Shown here piece after piece: positions 43,702 to 52,480 of a stretch of 64,000 nucleotides of DNA (position 1 is the stretch's first letter; each line of letters begins with the position of its first letter). The notes beneath the pieces were generated by a model. That model had not been told where the DNA came from and made no database searches. It was given only the letters and a program-made list of their open reading frames with translations. Both the position numbers and the translations under genes were made by a program. The DNA is from Leifsonia sp. Leaf264 (GTDB lineage Bacteria > Actinomycetota > Actinomycetes > Actinomycetales > Microbacteriaceae). The stretch lies in the NCBI RefSeq assembly GCF_001422325.1, contig NZ_LMMR01000006.1, forward strand, positions 540,510-604,509. Reading direction: 5' to 3'.

Positions 43702-43765
43702 CGCCGAGTTGCCCACTTCAGCCAGTGGCAGGCGGACGCGACTGGCTGAAGTGGGCGACTCGGCG
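43702..43765. repeat. 57-bp palindromic element, copy D (purD promoter region)
   Basis: Arms 43702-43726 and 43741-43765 are 25 bp with one mismatch. The GAG-to-TCG core (43706-43762) is exactly 57 nt and open in the element frame (ELPTS ... LAEVGDS), although it lies between genes. It ends 20 bp before purD, so it overlaps the region expected for the -35 element. Confidence 0.92.
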
Positions 43766-43785
43766 CATCCCCTACCCTTGAGGGC

Positions 43786-45069
43786 GTGAAGATTCTCGTT
43801 CTGGGGCCGGGCGCGCGCGAGCACGCCATCATCACCGCTCTGCTCGCCGACCCCGCCGCACACGAGGTCATCGCGGCACCGGGCAACGCGGGTATCGCGG
43901 GCGACGTTCCCGTACTCCCGATCGACGCCGAGGATCCCGCGGCCGTCGCCGCCCTCGCCACCGAGCACGGCGTCGACCTCGTGGTCGTCGGCCCCGAGGC
44001 CCCGCTCGTCGCCGGAGTGGCCGACGCCGTCCGCGCCGCCGGCATCCCCGTGTTCGGCCCCGATCAGGCCGCGGCCGCCCTCGAGGGATCGAAGACCTTC
44101 GCCAAGCGCATCATGGACGCCGCGGGCGTGCCCACGGGGCGGGCCGTGCGTGCGGCCACCGTGGAGGAGGCATCCGCCGCTCTCGACGAGTTCGGAGCGC
44201 CGTATGTCGTGAAGGCCGACGGCCTCGCCGCGGGCAAGGGCGTGCTCGTGACGAGCGACCGCAGGGCCGCCGTCGCCCACGCAGCCCAGTGGGCTCCGCG
44301 CGGAGGCGTGCTGATCGAGGAGTTCCTCGACGGCCAGGAGGTCTCGCTCTTCCTGCTCTCCGACGGAGAGCATGTGCTGCCGCTCTCGCCGGCGCAGGAC
44401 TTCAAGCGCCTGCTCGACGGCGACGCCGGCCCCAACACCGGCGGCATGGGCGCCTACTCACCGCTGCCGTGGCTCGCCGACGAGTTCGGCTCGGAGCAGG
44501 CTTTCGTCGACGAGGTCATCGAGACCATCGCCCTCCCGACGGTGCGCCAGCTCGCGGCGGAGGGAACACCCTTCGTCGGTCTGCTGTACTGCGGCCTCAT
44601 CCTCACCTCGAAGGGCATCCGGGTCATCGAGTTCAACGCCCGCTTCGGAGACCCCGAGACGCAGGTCGTGCTGCCCCGCCTCGAGACACCGCTCGCCGGA
44701 CTCCTCCTGGCCGCTGCCACGGGTTCCCTCGGCGATCACGATCGTCCGGTCTTCTCCGACGACGTCGCCGTCACCGTCGTGATCGCCAGCGAGAACTACC
44801 CCGAGCCGCCCATCACCGGACGCATCCTGCACGGTCTCGCGGATGCCGCAGCCGTCGAGGGCGTGCACCTCGCCCACGCCGCCACGGCCCACGGGGCCGA
44901 GGGAACCGACGCCGCAGGCGAGCTCGTCGCCACGGGGGGTCGCGTGCTCAGCGTCGTGGCCGTCGGCTCCGACTTCGGCGAGGCGCGAGCACGCGCCTAC
45001 GACGCCCTCGGCCGCATCGCCCTCGAGGGCGGCCAGTTCCGCACCGACATCGCCGCGAAGGTCTCCTGA
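43786..45069 (+). CDS. purD: Phosphoribosylamine-glycine ligase
   Basis: The 427-residue ATP-grasp enzyme attaches glycine to phosphoribosylamine, purine step two. Motifs: MKILVLGPGAREHAI (N-terminal), GPEAPLVAGVAD, YVVKADGLAAGKGVLV (ATP-grasp loop), GPNTGGMGAYSP and EFNARFGDPETQV. GTG 43786 lies 7-12 nt after a TACCCT -10-like box, suggesting a leaderless message. Palindromic element D is just upstream. Followed by purC after a 7-bp tandem array. Confidence 0.97.
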   Translation: MKILVLGPGAREHAIITALLADPAAHEVIAAPGNAGIAGDVPVLPIDAEDPAAVAALATEHGVDLVVVGPEAPLVAGVADAVRAAGIPVFGPDQAAAALEGSKTFAKRIMDAAGVPTGRAVRAATVEEASAALDEFGAPYVVKADGLAAGKGVLVTSDRRAAVAHAAQWAPRGGVLIEEFLDGQEVSLFLLSDGEHVLPLSPAQDFKRLLDGDAGPNTGGMGAYSPLPWLADEFGSEQAFVDEVIETIALPTVRQLAAEGTPFVGLLYCGLILTSKGIRVIEFNARFGDPETQVVLPRLETPLAGLLLAAATGSLGDHDRPVFSDDVAVTVVIASENYPEPPITGRILHGLADAAAVEGVHLAHAATAHGAEGTDAAGELVATGGRVLSVVAVGSDFGEARARAYDALGRIALEGGQFRTDIAAKVS

Positions 45070-45088
45070 GCCGCCGGCTGCCAGCTAC

Positions 45089-45130
45089 CGCCTGCCGCCT
45101 GCCGCCTGCCGCCTGCCGCCTGCCGCCTGC
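45089..45130. repeat. 7-bp tandem array between purD and purC
   Basis: Six perfect copies of CGCCTGC (42 bp), flanked by degenerate units. It is upstream of the purC promoter and downstream of the purD stop by 20 bp. Copy number is expected to vary between strains. Confidence 0.9.
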
Positions 45131-45178
45131 CGCGATCGGCGCATCGTGCGCCCCGCCCCGCGAAAGTAGACTGGGCGC

Positions 45179-46117
45179 GTGACCGCGACGCCAGGACAGA
45201 CGCCAGACCAGACGCCAGCCCCGGGCGATGAGGCCGTCCCCGGCTTCACCCGGGTGTACTCGGGCAAGGTGCGCGACCTCTACGAACCCGTCGACCCGTC
45301 GGATGCCACCATGCTCGTGGTCGCCAGCGATCGCGTCAGCGCCTTCGACCACGCCCTCGAGCCCGGCATCCCGGGCAAGGGCGAACTGCTCACGACCCTC
45401 AGCCTGTGGTGGTTCGACCAGCTGCGCGTGCCGAACCATCTCGTGCCAGACCACAGGGTCGACGGATCCAGCCGCATTCCCGCATCCGTCTCGGGTCGGT
45501 CGATGCTGGTCAAGAAGCTCGACATGTTCCCGATCGAGTGCGTCGTGCGCGGCTACCTCACCGGATCGGGCTGGAAGGAGTACCAGGCGACGCAGACGGT
45601 GTGCGGCCTGCCGCTTCCGGCCGGGCTGAACAACGGCGACCGCCTGCCCGAGCCCATCTACACCCCGGCGTACAAGGCGCCGATGGGCGAGCACGACGAG
45701 AACATCGACTTCGAGCAGACCGTCGAGCTGGTCGGCCCCGACGTCGCCGCCGAGCTGCGCGACCTCTCGCTGGCGATCTTCGCCCAGGCCTCGCACGTGG
45801 CCGAGGGCCGCGGGGTCATCCTCGCCGACACCAAGTTCGAGTTCGGTGCCGACCGCGAGACCGGGGTCACCACCCTCGCCGACGAGGTTCTCACCAGCGA
45901 CTCCAGCCGGTACTGGGATGCCGAGGCCTGGAACAGCGGCACGACACCGACCGAACGCATGGCCAGCTTCGACAAGCAGATCGTGCGCGACTGGCTCGCG
46001 GCCAACTGGGAGGACGACGGCGTCACGCCGCCGCCCACCCTGCCGAGCGAGATCGTCGAGCGCACGGCCCTGCGCTACCGGGAGCTGCTCGAGCGCCTCA
46101 CCGGCGACGCCGCCTGA
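45179..46117 (+). CDS. purC: Phosphoribosylaminoimidazole-succinocarboxamide synthase
   Basis: The 312-residue enzyme joins aspartate to CAIR (purine step eight). Motifs: YSGKVRDLYE, VASDRVSAFDH, ECVVRGYLTGSGWKEY, EPIYTPAYKAP, ILADTKFEFG and LTSDSSRYW. GTG 45179 follows TAGACT (45167-45172) by 6 nt, a good -10 for a leaderless transcript. A threonine/proline-rich N-terminal extension (about 18 residues) precedes VPGFTRVYSGK. Confidence 0.97.
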   Translation: MTATPGQTPDQTPAPGDEAVPGFTRVYSGKVRDLYEPVDPSDATMLVVASDRVSAFDHALEPGIPGKGELLTTLSLWWFDQLRVPNHLVPDHRVDGSSRIPASVSGRSMLVKKLDMFPIECVVRGYLTGSGWKEYQATQTVCGLPLPAGLNNGDRLPEPIYTPAYKAPMGEHDENIDFEQTVELVGPDVAAELRDLSLAIFAQASHVAEGRGVILADTKFEFGADRETGVTTLADEVLTSDSSRYWDAEAWNSGTTPTERMASFDKQIVRDWLAANWEDDGVTPPPTLPSEIVERTALRYRELLERLTGDAA

Positions 46118-46205
46118 GCTCGGGTCTCCGGCAGCTGTCGAATTCCGGCGGCATCCGTTCGTCGTCCTGATGAGCGCCCATCAGGGCGCGGAACAGGAGA
46201 CGACC

Positions 46206-46658
46206 ATGACCACCCTGATCGACCTCGACCGCAGGGTCGACGAGACCGAGATCGACCGCGAGATCGACGAGGCCGAGATCGGCTGGCTGCTCACGAAACG
46301 CGGCGCGGCCGTCAAGGCCATGGACGCCGATTACCTCGTCTCGCGCCATGCCCCCGGATCGACCGGCTTCGACATCACCCCCGCCCGTCACGGACGGGAT
46401 CATGCCGTGACGGATGCCGCCGCCCTCCGCGACTGGTTCAGGACCTTCGAGGACTCCCTCGACTACTCGATCCTCGATCTGTCCATCGTCGTCGGCGACG
46501 ACGTGGCGTTCGCTCACAGCCTCGATCACTTCACCGCCACACCTTTCGGCGCACGTCGCGCTCAGGTCTGGTTGCACGTGACCACGGGGCTGCGGCGCAT
46601 CGGGGGATGCTGGCTGATCACCCACGAGCACCGCTCGATCGCGTCACCGCCGCAGTGA
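46206..46658 (+). CDS. SnoaL/NTF2-like domain protein
   Basis: The 150-residue protein fits the SnoaL-like nuclear-transport-factor-2 fold: DYLVSRHAPGSTGFDI, LRDWFRTFEDSLDYSILDLSIVVGDDVAFAHSLDHF and a C-terminal RIGGCWLITHEHRS. Such small cone-shaped proteins are often isomerases or hydrolases. No catalytic residue is certain. ATG 46206 follows GGAGA. Downstream of purC, same strand, 88 bp apart. Confidence 0.8.
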   Translation: MTTLIDLDRRVDETEIDREIDEAEIGWLLTKRGAAVKAMDADYLVSRHAPGSTGFDITPARHGRDHAVTDAAALRDWFRTFEDSLDYSILDLSIVVGDDVAFAHSLDHFTATPFGARRAQVWLHVTTGLRRIGGCWLITHEHRSIASPPQ

Positions 46659-46704
46659 CGGGCGAAGGTGGCATCGGCGGCGACCCGCCGGTACCGTGGC
46701 TGGC

Positions 46705-47082
46705 ATGCGAGTGAAGATGTGCAGCATCCATGTCGACGACCCGGCCGCGGCCTTCGCCGTCTACACCGAGACCCTCGGCTTCGAGGAGGCTCTCGTCATG
46801 CCCGAGCACCACCTCTACGTCGTGCGGGCGCCCGGCGACACCGACGGCGTCGGCCTGCTGCTCGAGCCGAGCGACAATCCGCTCGCGCTCAGCTACAGGC
46901 AGGGCCTGCACTCCAGCGAGATCCCGGCCATGGTCTTCGGGGTGCCGGATGTCGCTGCCGAGCTCGAACGCCTGCGGGCGAGCGGCGTGGTCATCCACAC
47001 CGAGCCCGAGACCACGCCGTACGGCACGACGGCGGTGTTCGACGACGGATGCGGCAACCTGGTGCAGTTGCACCAGGACTGA
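46705..47082 (+). CDS. VOC-superfamily (glyoxalase-like) protein
   Basis: The 125-residue protein has the two beta-alpha-beta-beta-beta modules of the vicinal-oxygen-chelate fold: SIHVDDPAAAFAVYTETLGFEE and DGCGNLVQLHQ (late metal ligand). ATG 46705 is chosen; a GTG three codons earlier is possible. Substrate unknown. Confidence 0.82.
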   Translation: MRVKMCSIHVDDPAAAFAVYTETLGFEEALVMPEHHLYVVRAPGDTDGVGLLLEPSDNPLALSYRQGLHSSEIPAMVFGVPDVAAELERLRASGVVIHTEPETTPYGTTAVFDDGCGNLVQLHQD

Positions 47083-47109
47083 CCGCGGCCGGAATACGCT
47101 CCCGACATC

Positions 47110-47125
47110 AGTTGTTGCTACAACT
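47110..47125. promoter_or_regulatory. AGTTGT-TGCT-ACAACT palindrome at the dioxygenase start
   Basis: AGTTGTTGCTACAACT, with perfect 6-bp arms, directly touches the ATG at 47126. Closely related GTTGT/ACAAC half-sites occur in front of ohrR (49138-49159), so the same MarR-type protein may act here. Confidence 0.6.
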
Positions 47126-48007
47126 ATGACGACTTCGGCCTCAGACCTCCTCGCCGCCGACACCGGGATGGGTGCGGTGACGCTGCGGGTGGGTGACCTC
47201 GACGCGATGATCGCCTACTACCGCGACGGCGTCACCCTCGAACTCCTGGCGAACGATGGCAGCACGGCTGTGCTCGGGCGCGGCGCGACGCCGGTCATCA
47301 TCCTGCTGCACTCGCCCGAGCTGAGGTCGGCCGAGCCGCGCAGCGCCGGCCTCTTCCACACGGCCATAGTGTTCGACACGCAGTCGACCCTGGCCCTGGC
47401 GATCTACTCCGTCGCGACCCGCTACCCCGGAACCTTCACCGGAAGCGCCGACCACCTGGTGAGCGAGGCGTTCTACTTCACCGACCCCGAGGGGAACGGG
47501 GTCGAGCTCTACTGGGATCGCGCCCGCACCACCTGGAGCTGGGCGCACGGCCAGATCGAGATGGCGACGCTCTACCTCGACCCGAACGCCTACCTGCAGG
47601 AGCACATCACCGAGGAGGCGGTAACGGCGGCCGCCGCCGCGCCCGTCGGCTCGGCGATGGTCGGCCATGTGCACCTCTCGGTCGGCGATGTGGCGAGCGC
47701 GCGAGCGTTCTACGTCGACAAGCTGGGCTTCGAGACCACGGCGGCGCTCGGCGACTCGGCGCTGTTCGTCTCGGCCGGCGGATACCACCACCACATGGCC
47801 ATGAACACCTGGAACAGTTCGGGAGCCGGCCGTCGTCGGCTCGCCCTCGGTCTCGGCCAGGTCGACATCATCGTGCCGGGCGCCGATGACATCGGGGCCC
47901 TCGACGAACGGATGCGGCACTACGGCGTGAAGACGCGTGACGACGGACGGACCGTCGCCTTCGAGGATCCGTGGGCGAACGCGATCCGCGTCACCGTGGC
48001 CCCGTAG
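47126..48007 (+). CDS. Two-domain VOC protein, catechol-2,3-dioxygenase-like
   Basis: The 293-residue protein has two VOC domains: residues about 13-150 (GAVTLRVGDLDAMIAYYRD, HTAIVF, FTDPEGNGVELYWD) and 170-293 (VGHVHLSVGDVASARAFYVDK, HHHMAMNTW, FEDPWANAIRV). CatE/MhqE-like proteins of this length open catechol or hydroquinone rings, protecting against quinones. Possible metal ligands are His at GHVHLS and HHHM. A palindrome sits against the start codon, so this gene is probably regulated together with ohr by a MarR-type repressor. Confidence 0.85.
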   Translation: MTTSASDLLAADTGMGAVTLRVGDLDAMIAYYRDGVTLELLANDGSTAVLGRGATPVIILLHSPELRSAEPRSAGLFHTAIVFDTQSTLALAIYSVATRYPGTFTGSADHLVSEAFYFTDPEGNGVELYWDRARTTWSWAHGQIEMATLYLDPNAYLQEHITEEAVTAAAAAPVGSAMVGHVHLSVGDVASARAFYVDKLGFETTAALGDSALFVSAGGYHHHMAMNTWNSSGAGRRRLALGLGQVDIIVPGADDIGALDERMRHYGVKTRDDGRTVAFEDPWANAIRVTVAP

Positions 48008-48055
48008 CGGCCCGCCCGCAGTGAATGCGGGGAGTCGAGCAGCTTGCGCAGCACA

Positions 48056-48177
48056 GCTGAAAGGCGGGAATCGAAACGTGGCCGACGAAGTCGACCGGGT
48101 TCCGACTCCCGCCTTTCAGCGAATAGGCACCGAACGTGGCCGACGAAGTCGACCGGGTTTTCACCTCGCCATTTCAG
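48056..48177. repeat. Hairpin element plus second truncated copy between VOC gene and ohr
   Basis: GCTGAAAGGCGGGA (48056-48069) and TCCCGCCTTTCAGC (48107-48120) form arms around a 27-bp core, AACGTGGCCGACGAAGTCGACCGGGTT (48075-48101). The same 27 bp recurs exactly at 48133-48159 with a degenerate right arm that reaches the ohr stop codon. The full element is 65 bp and the second copy has lost its left arm. It is unrelated to the GAGTTGCCC element. Confidence 0.85.
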
Positions 48178-48596
48178 TCCGCGAGCTCGATCGTCACCTC
48201 GATGTTGCCGCGGGTGGCGTTGGAGTACGGGCACACCTGGTGTGCGGCGTCGATCAGGGACTGCGCCTGCTCGGGCTCGACGTCGGGCAGCGAGACCTCG
48301 AGCAGAACGGAGAGCTGGAACCCGCCCTGACCGTTGGGCGTGATGTCGACGCGACCGCCGACTGTGGAGTCGACGAGCTTGACCTTCTGGCCGCGCGCCA
48401 CGGCGTGCAGCGCCGAGTGGAAGCAGGCGGCGTAGCCGGCGGCGAAGAGCTGTTCGGGGTTCGAGCCGAGGCCGGATCCGCCCATGCCTGCCGGGATGGC
48501 CATCTCGAGGTCGATTCGTCCGTCGGTCGAGCGCACGTGGCCGTTGCGGCCCTCGCCGGTCGAGAGGGCTTCGGCGGTGTAGAGAACGTCCATCAT
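48174..48596 (-). CDS. ohr: Organic hydroperoxide reductase (OsmC/Ohr family)
   Basis: The 140-residue protein is an Ohr-type thiol peroxidase. Catalytic cysteines are in the AACFHSAL (peroxidatic) and VCPYSNATRGN (resolving) motifs. It reduces fatty-acid and other organic hydroperoxides. ATG 48596 overlaps the stop of the upstream ohrR in ATGA. Regulation by OhrR of its own operon is expected. Confidence 0.95.
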   Translation of the reverse strand: MMDVLYTAEALSTGEGRNGHVRSTDGRIDLEMAIPAGMGGSGLGSNPEQLFAAGYAACFHSALHAVARGQKVKLVDSTVGGRVDITPNGQGGFQLSVLLEVSLPDVEPEQAQSLIDAAHQVCPYSNATRGNIEVTIELAD

Positions 48597-49123
48597 CTTC
48601 TTTCGTGGGTTGCGGCATCCGTCGGCGTGCGCAGCCCGACGGTCACCTCGTTCATCCCGGCGGTCAGCTCGCGCAGTGTCTGCAGGAGTGCAGGTGCGGT
48701 CTCGGCCGAGAGCCGGGTCGCTTCCGCGACACAGCGCGGAACGTCTTCGAGTTCGGTGCGGAGTTCGGTGCCCCGTTCGGTGAGTGACACTGTCACGACG
48801 CGGTCGTCGCGTGTCGCCGTCGCGCCGCGGCGACGCTCGACCAGGCCGCGCTCCTCGAGCCGCTTGAGCAGCGGCGAGAGCGTGCCGGAGTCGAGGCCGA
48901 GGTGGCCGCCCAGACGGCGGACGGATGCCGTCCCCTCGGTCCAGAGCAGCACGAGCACGAGGTACTGCGTGTAGGTGAGTCCCCACGGAGCGAGCAGCTC
49001 GCGGTAGGCGACGCTCGTGGCGTGCGAGGCGCGGTAGAGCGCGAAGCACACCAGCGGGTCGAGAGGGGATGACTGCGCGGAGTCCGGCGACGTCGTCGTC
49101 GCGGGTGCTGTGTCGATGGCCAT
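48593..49123 (-). CDS. ohrR: OhrR, MarR-family peroxide-sensing repressor
   Basis: The 176-residue winged-HTH protein has the OhrR marker LVCFALYRASHATSVAYREL, in which the Cys after LV is the peroxide-oxidised sensor. The DNA-binding part reads LGGHLGLDSGTLSPLLKRLEERGL. Oxidation by organic peroxide releases DNA and induces ohr. Palindromes in its promoter (49138-49159) are the likely operator. The extra C-terminal tail of about 25 residues is not typical of short OhrR proteins. Confidence 0.92.
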   Translation of the reverse strand: MAIDTAPATTTSPDSAQSSPLDPLVCFALYRASHATSVAYRELLAPWGLTYTQYLVLVLLWTEGTASVRRLGGHLGLDSGTLSPLLKRLEERGLVERRRGATATRDDRVVTVSLTERGTELRTELEDVPRCVAEATRLSAETAPALLQTLRELTAGMNEVTVGLRTPTDAATHERR

Positions 49124-49137
49124 GCATTAACGGTCGC

Positions 49138-49159
49138 ACACAATTGTGTTGTGCACAAC
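49138..49159. promoter_or_regulatory. Overlapping palindromes upstream of ohrR
   Basis: ACACAATTGTGT (49138-49149) and GTTGTGCACAAC (49148-49159) are two adjacent 12-bp palindromes between ohrR and kynA. They contain the AATTGT-type half-sites used by OhrR proteins and GTTGT half-sites shared with the VOC gene promoter. Confidence 0.7.
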
Positions 49160-49247
49160 TTAATCGGCTGTCGTTCAGCCAACAGGAAGGCGTGGGCCGA
49201 CGACGACCACTCGTTAGGCTGGAGCACCACGTACCGGGAGGCAGCAG

Positions 49248-50129
49248 TTGGCGATCGAGAAGAACACGCGCGAGTTCGACGCGGGCATCGTCACGGACTT
49301 CCGGGAGCGCATGAGCTACGGCGGCTACCTCGACCTCGAGACCCTGCTGAGTGCCCAGAACCCGGTGAGCACGCCTGAGCACCACGACGAGCTGCTGTTC
49401 ATCATCCAGCACCAGACCACCGAGCTCTGGCTGAAGCTCATGCTCCATGAGCTCGCCAGCGCCCGCGACCTGCTGCGGGCCGACGAGCTGCCGCAGGCCC
49501 TCAAGCGCGTCGCCAGGGTCAAGCACATCCAGCGCACCCTCACCGAGCAGTGGTCGGTGCTGGCGACCCTGACGCCCACCGAGTACGCCGAGTTCCGCGG
49601 CTTCCTCGGGAACTCCAGCGGCTTCCAGTCCTACCAGTACCGCGCCGTCGAGTTCGTCCTCGGCAACAAGAACCGCCGCATGCTGAGCGTGTTCGAATCG
49701 GATGCAACGGCTCACGCCCTGCTCTCCGAGCTGCTCGAGGCGCCCAGCATCTACGACGAGTTCCTGCGCTACCTCGCTCGCACCGGGCACGCCGTGCCGC
49801 AGCACATCCTCGACCGCGATGTCACCGAGGCGTGGGTCTTCGACGAGTCGCTCGTCGGCGTCATCCGTGCCATCTACGAGAACGCCCACGACAACTGGTC
49901 GGCCTACGAGGCCTGCGAGGAGTTCGTCGACCTCGAGGAGAACTTCCAGCTCTGGCGGTTCAGGCACCTGAAGACAGTGCAGCGCACCATCGGCATGAAG
50001 ACCGGCACCGGCGGGTCTACGGGTGCCTCCTTCCTGCAGAAGGCGCTCGAGCTCACCTTCTTCCCAGAGCTGTACGCCGTGCGCACCGAGATCGGGCAGC
50101 CGCCGGCCGCGCACGAGCCTCCGGCATGA
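49248..50129 (+). CDS. kynA: Tryptophan 2,3-dioxygenase
   Basis: The 293-residue heme enzyme opens tryptophan to N-formylkynurenine. Motifs: [71 protein letters not shown] and the late [11 protein letters not shown] 49248 follows GGGAGG; it starts the kyn operon, overlapping the amidohydrolase gene in ATGA. The promoter region is shared with divergent ohrR. Confidence 0.97.
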   Translation: MAIEKNTREFDAGIVTDFRERMSYGGYLDLETLLSAQNPVSTPEHHDELLFIIQHQTTELWLKLMLHELASARDLLRADELPQALKRVARVKHIQRTLTEQWSVLATLTPTEYAEFRGFLGNSSGFQSYQYRAVEFVLGNKNRRMLSVFESDATAHALLSELLEAPSIYDEFLRYLARTGHAVPQHILDRDVTEAWVFDESLVGVIRAIYENAHDNWSAYEACEEFVDLEENFQLWRFRHLKTVQRTIGMKTGTGGSTGASFLQKALELTFFPELYAVRTEIGQPPAAHEPPA

Positions 50130-51163
50130 TCGAGGAGGGCCTCCTCCTCGGAGTGGAGGAGTACTGGGCGGCCGGCTGGCACGGACGCACGCGGTTCACG
50201 GTGCGCGACGGCCTGCTGCATCCGTCGGCGGATGCGACAGCCACGCCGGACCTCGAGCTGCCGGGCACCCTCTTCCCCAGGCTCTCCGACCATCACGTGC
50301 ATCTCGGGCTCATCGACGCGGAACGCCTGCTGCCGGCCGGGATCACCAGCGTCGTCGACCTCGGCTGGATTCCGGATGCGGCCGCCGAGTGGCACACCGA
50401 CAGCCGCTATCCGGGTTCCACCCTGCCCGAGGTGCGCATCGCCGGCGGCATGCTCACCTGCACCGGCGGCTACCCGGCGGCGAGCGGTTGGGCTCCGGCC
50501 GGCGCCGCGATCGAGCTGGCCGACCCCGCCGAGGCCGAGAAGGCCGTGCGGGCGCAGGTCGCCCTCGGGGCATCGGTCATCAAGGTCACCCTGAACTCGG
50601 TCGCGGGTCCGGTTCCGAGTGACGACCTGTTGACCGCCATCGTGCTCGCCGCCCGTGCCCACGGGGTTCCGGTCGCAGCGCACACCGAGGGCGCCGGCAT
50701 GGCCAGGCGAGCGCTCGATGCCGGAGTGAACGCCTTCGCCCACACGCCGTTCAGCGAGCAGCTCGACACCGAGCTCATCGCCCGCATGTCGCGGGCCGGC
50801 ACCGCCGTCATCTCGACCCTCGACATCCACGGCTGGGGCGCCCCCACCCGTGCCTTCGTCGTAGCGCAGGACAACCTGCGCCGCTTCGCCGCCGCCGGCG
50901 GGCGCGTGCGCTACGGCACCGACCTCGGCAACGGACCGCTGCCCGTCGGGGTGAACGCCCGCGAGCTCAGCGCCATCGCCGATGCCGGGCTCGACCGCGA
51001 CTCCGTGGTCGAGTCGATCGCGGGGTCATGGGCCCCAGACGTCATCGGTCCGCGCTTCAGCTGGGTGCCGGGCCTGCCCCCGCAGCGACCAGCAGACGTT
51101 CCGGCGTGGCTCTCGACGGCACGCGGCACCACCATCGACTACCTCGAGGAGACCCTGGCATGA
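50126..51163 (+). CDS. Amidohydrolase-superfamily protein in the kyn operon, candidate kynurenine formamidase
   Basis: The 345-residue protein has amidohydrolase-type metal motifs: [10 protein letters not shown] (HxH), [19 protein letters not shown] and YGTDLGNGP. It sits between kynA and kynU with ATGA overlaps at both ends, exactly where N-formylkynurenine must be hydrolysed to kynurenine. No KynB-type (cyclase-fold) or alpha/beta-hydrolase formamidase is present. A role as a non-orthologous formamidase is inferred from context. It does not resemble dihydroorotase or imidazolonepropionase outside metal motifs. The exact reaction is unproven. Confidence 0.75.
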   Translation: MIEEGLLLGVEEYWAAGWHGRTRFTVRDGLLHPSADATATPDLELPGTLFPRLSDHHVHLGLIDAERLLPAGITSVVDLGWIPDAAAEWHTDSRYPGSTLPEVRIAGGMLTCTGGYPAASGWAPAGAAIELADPAEAEKAVRAQVALGASVIKVTLNSVAGPVPSDDLLTAIVLAARAHGVPVAAHTEGAGMARRALDAGVNAFAHTPFSEQLDTELIARMSRAGTAVISTLDIHGWGAPTRAFVVAQDNLRRFAAAGGRVRYGTDLGNGPLPVGVNARELSAIADAGLDRDSVVESIAGSWAPDVIGPRFSWVPGLPPQRPADVPAWLSTARGTTIDYLEETLA

Positions 51164-52446
51164 CCCCCGATCCGCATCTGTCGTTCGCGCGACGCATGGA
51201 CCGCTCCGACGGGCTCGCGCACCTGCGCAGGCGCTTCGTCGGGGTGACGGATGCCGCCGACGGCGCCTCCCCCGACGCCGTCGTCGCGTACCTCGACGGC
51301 AACTCCCTCGGGCGGCCCACCATCGCGACGGGCGAGCGGCTGCAGCGCTTCGTGGCCGAGGCGTGGGGCGGCAGGCTCATCCGCGGCTGGGACGAGGAGT
51401 GGCTCGACCTCCCGTTCGCGATCGGCGACGCCCTCGGGCGCGCGGCACTGGGCGCGGCATCCGGTCAGACCTACATCGGCGACTCGACGACGGTCACCCT
51501 CTACAAGCTGGCGCGCGCCGCCGTCGACGCCCAGATCGCCCGCGATCCGGCCCGCACCGAGATCGTCGTCGACACCGACAACTTCCCGACCGACCGCTAC
51601 GTGCTCGACGGCATCGCCGGCGAGCGCGGCATGAGCATCCGCTGGATCGTCGCCGACACCGAGTCCGGCGTGACGCCCGATCAGGTCGCCGCCGTCGTCG
51701 GACCGCAGACCGCCCTCGTCGTGCTCAGCCACGTGGCCTACCGCTCGGGCTTCCTCGCGGATGTTCCGGCGATCACGCGCATCACCCACGACGCCGGCGC
51801 GCTCGTGCTCTGGGACCTCTGCCACTCGGCCGGATCGGTGCCGACCGAACTCGACGCCTGGGGCGTCGACCTGGCCGTCGGCTGCACCTACAAATACCTC
51901 AACGGCGGCCCGGGGTCTCCGGCCTTCGGATACGTGCGCGCCGATCTGCAGGAGGTGCTGGCTCAGCCCATCCGCGGCTGGCTCGGCACTGCTGACGCCT
52001 TCGCCATGGGGCCGGAGTACGTTCCGGCACCGGGCATCAGACGCTTCATCAGCGGCACCCCGGCGATCGTGGGCATGCTCGCCATGCAGGACACCATCGC
52101 CATGATCGCGGATGCCGGCATCGAGGCCGTGCGGGCCAAGTCTGTCGCCCTCACCGAGTTCGCGATCACCCTCGCCGACGACTGGCTCGCCCCGCTCGGC
52201 GTGAGTGTCGCTTCACCTCGGGATGCCGAGCGCCGCGGCGGCCACGTGACGCTCTCGCATCCCGCCATGCGCGAGGTGACGGCACTGCTCTGGGAGCAGG
52301 ACGTCATCCCCGATTACCGCGATCCCGGCGGCCTCCGCATCGGCCTCTCGCCGCTCTCCACCAGCTTCGAGGAGACCCATGCCGGCCTCACGGCCGTGCG
52401 CGAGACCCTGCGCGGGGTGCTGCGCGAACAGGCCGGACTGGCCTGA
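51160..52446 (+). CDS. kynU: Kynureninase
   Basis: The 428-residue PLP enzyme cleaves kynurenine to anthranilate and alanine (or hydroxykynurenine to 3-hydroxyanthranilate). The PLP lysine is in GCTYKYLNGGPG, with WDLCHSAGSVP and YLDGNSLGRP as family markers. ATG 51160 overlaps the amidohydrolase stop. No 3-hydroxyanthranilate dioxygenase is nearby, so the route probably stops at anthranilate here. A bidirectional terminator follows. Confidence 0.97.
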   Translation: MTPDPHLSFARRMDRSDGLAHLRRRFVGVTDAADGASPDAVVAYLDGNSLGRPTIATGERLQRFVAEAWGGRLIRGWDEEWLDLPFAIGDALGRAALGAASGQTYIGDSTTVTLYKLARAAVDAQIARDPARTEIVVDTDNFPTDRYVLDGIAGERGMSIRWIVADTESGVTPDQVAAVVGPQTALVVLSHVAYRSGFLADVPAITRITHDAGALVLWDLCHSAGSVPTELDAWGVDLAVGCTYKYLNGGPGSPAFGYVRADLQEVLAQPIRGWLGTADAFAMGPEYVPAPGIRRFISGTPAIVGMLAMQDTIAMIADAGIEAVRAKSVALTEFAITLADDWLAPLGVSVASPRDAERRGGHVTLSHPAMREVTALLWEQDVIPDYRDPGGLRIGLSPLSTSFEETHAGLTAVRETLRGVLREQAGLA

Positions 52447-52480
52447 GCACAACAGCCCGTGCGCCCGGCAGCGCAGGAAC

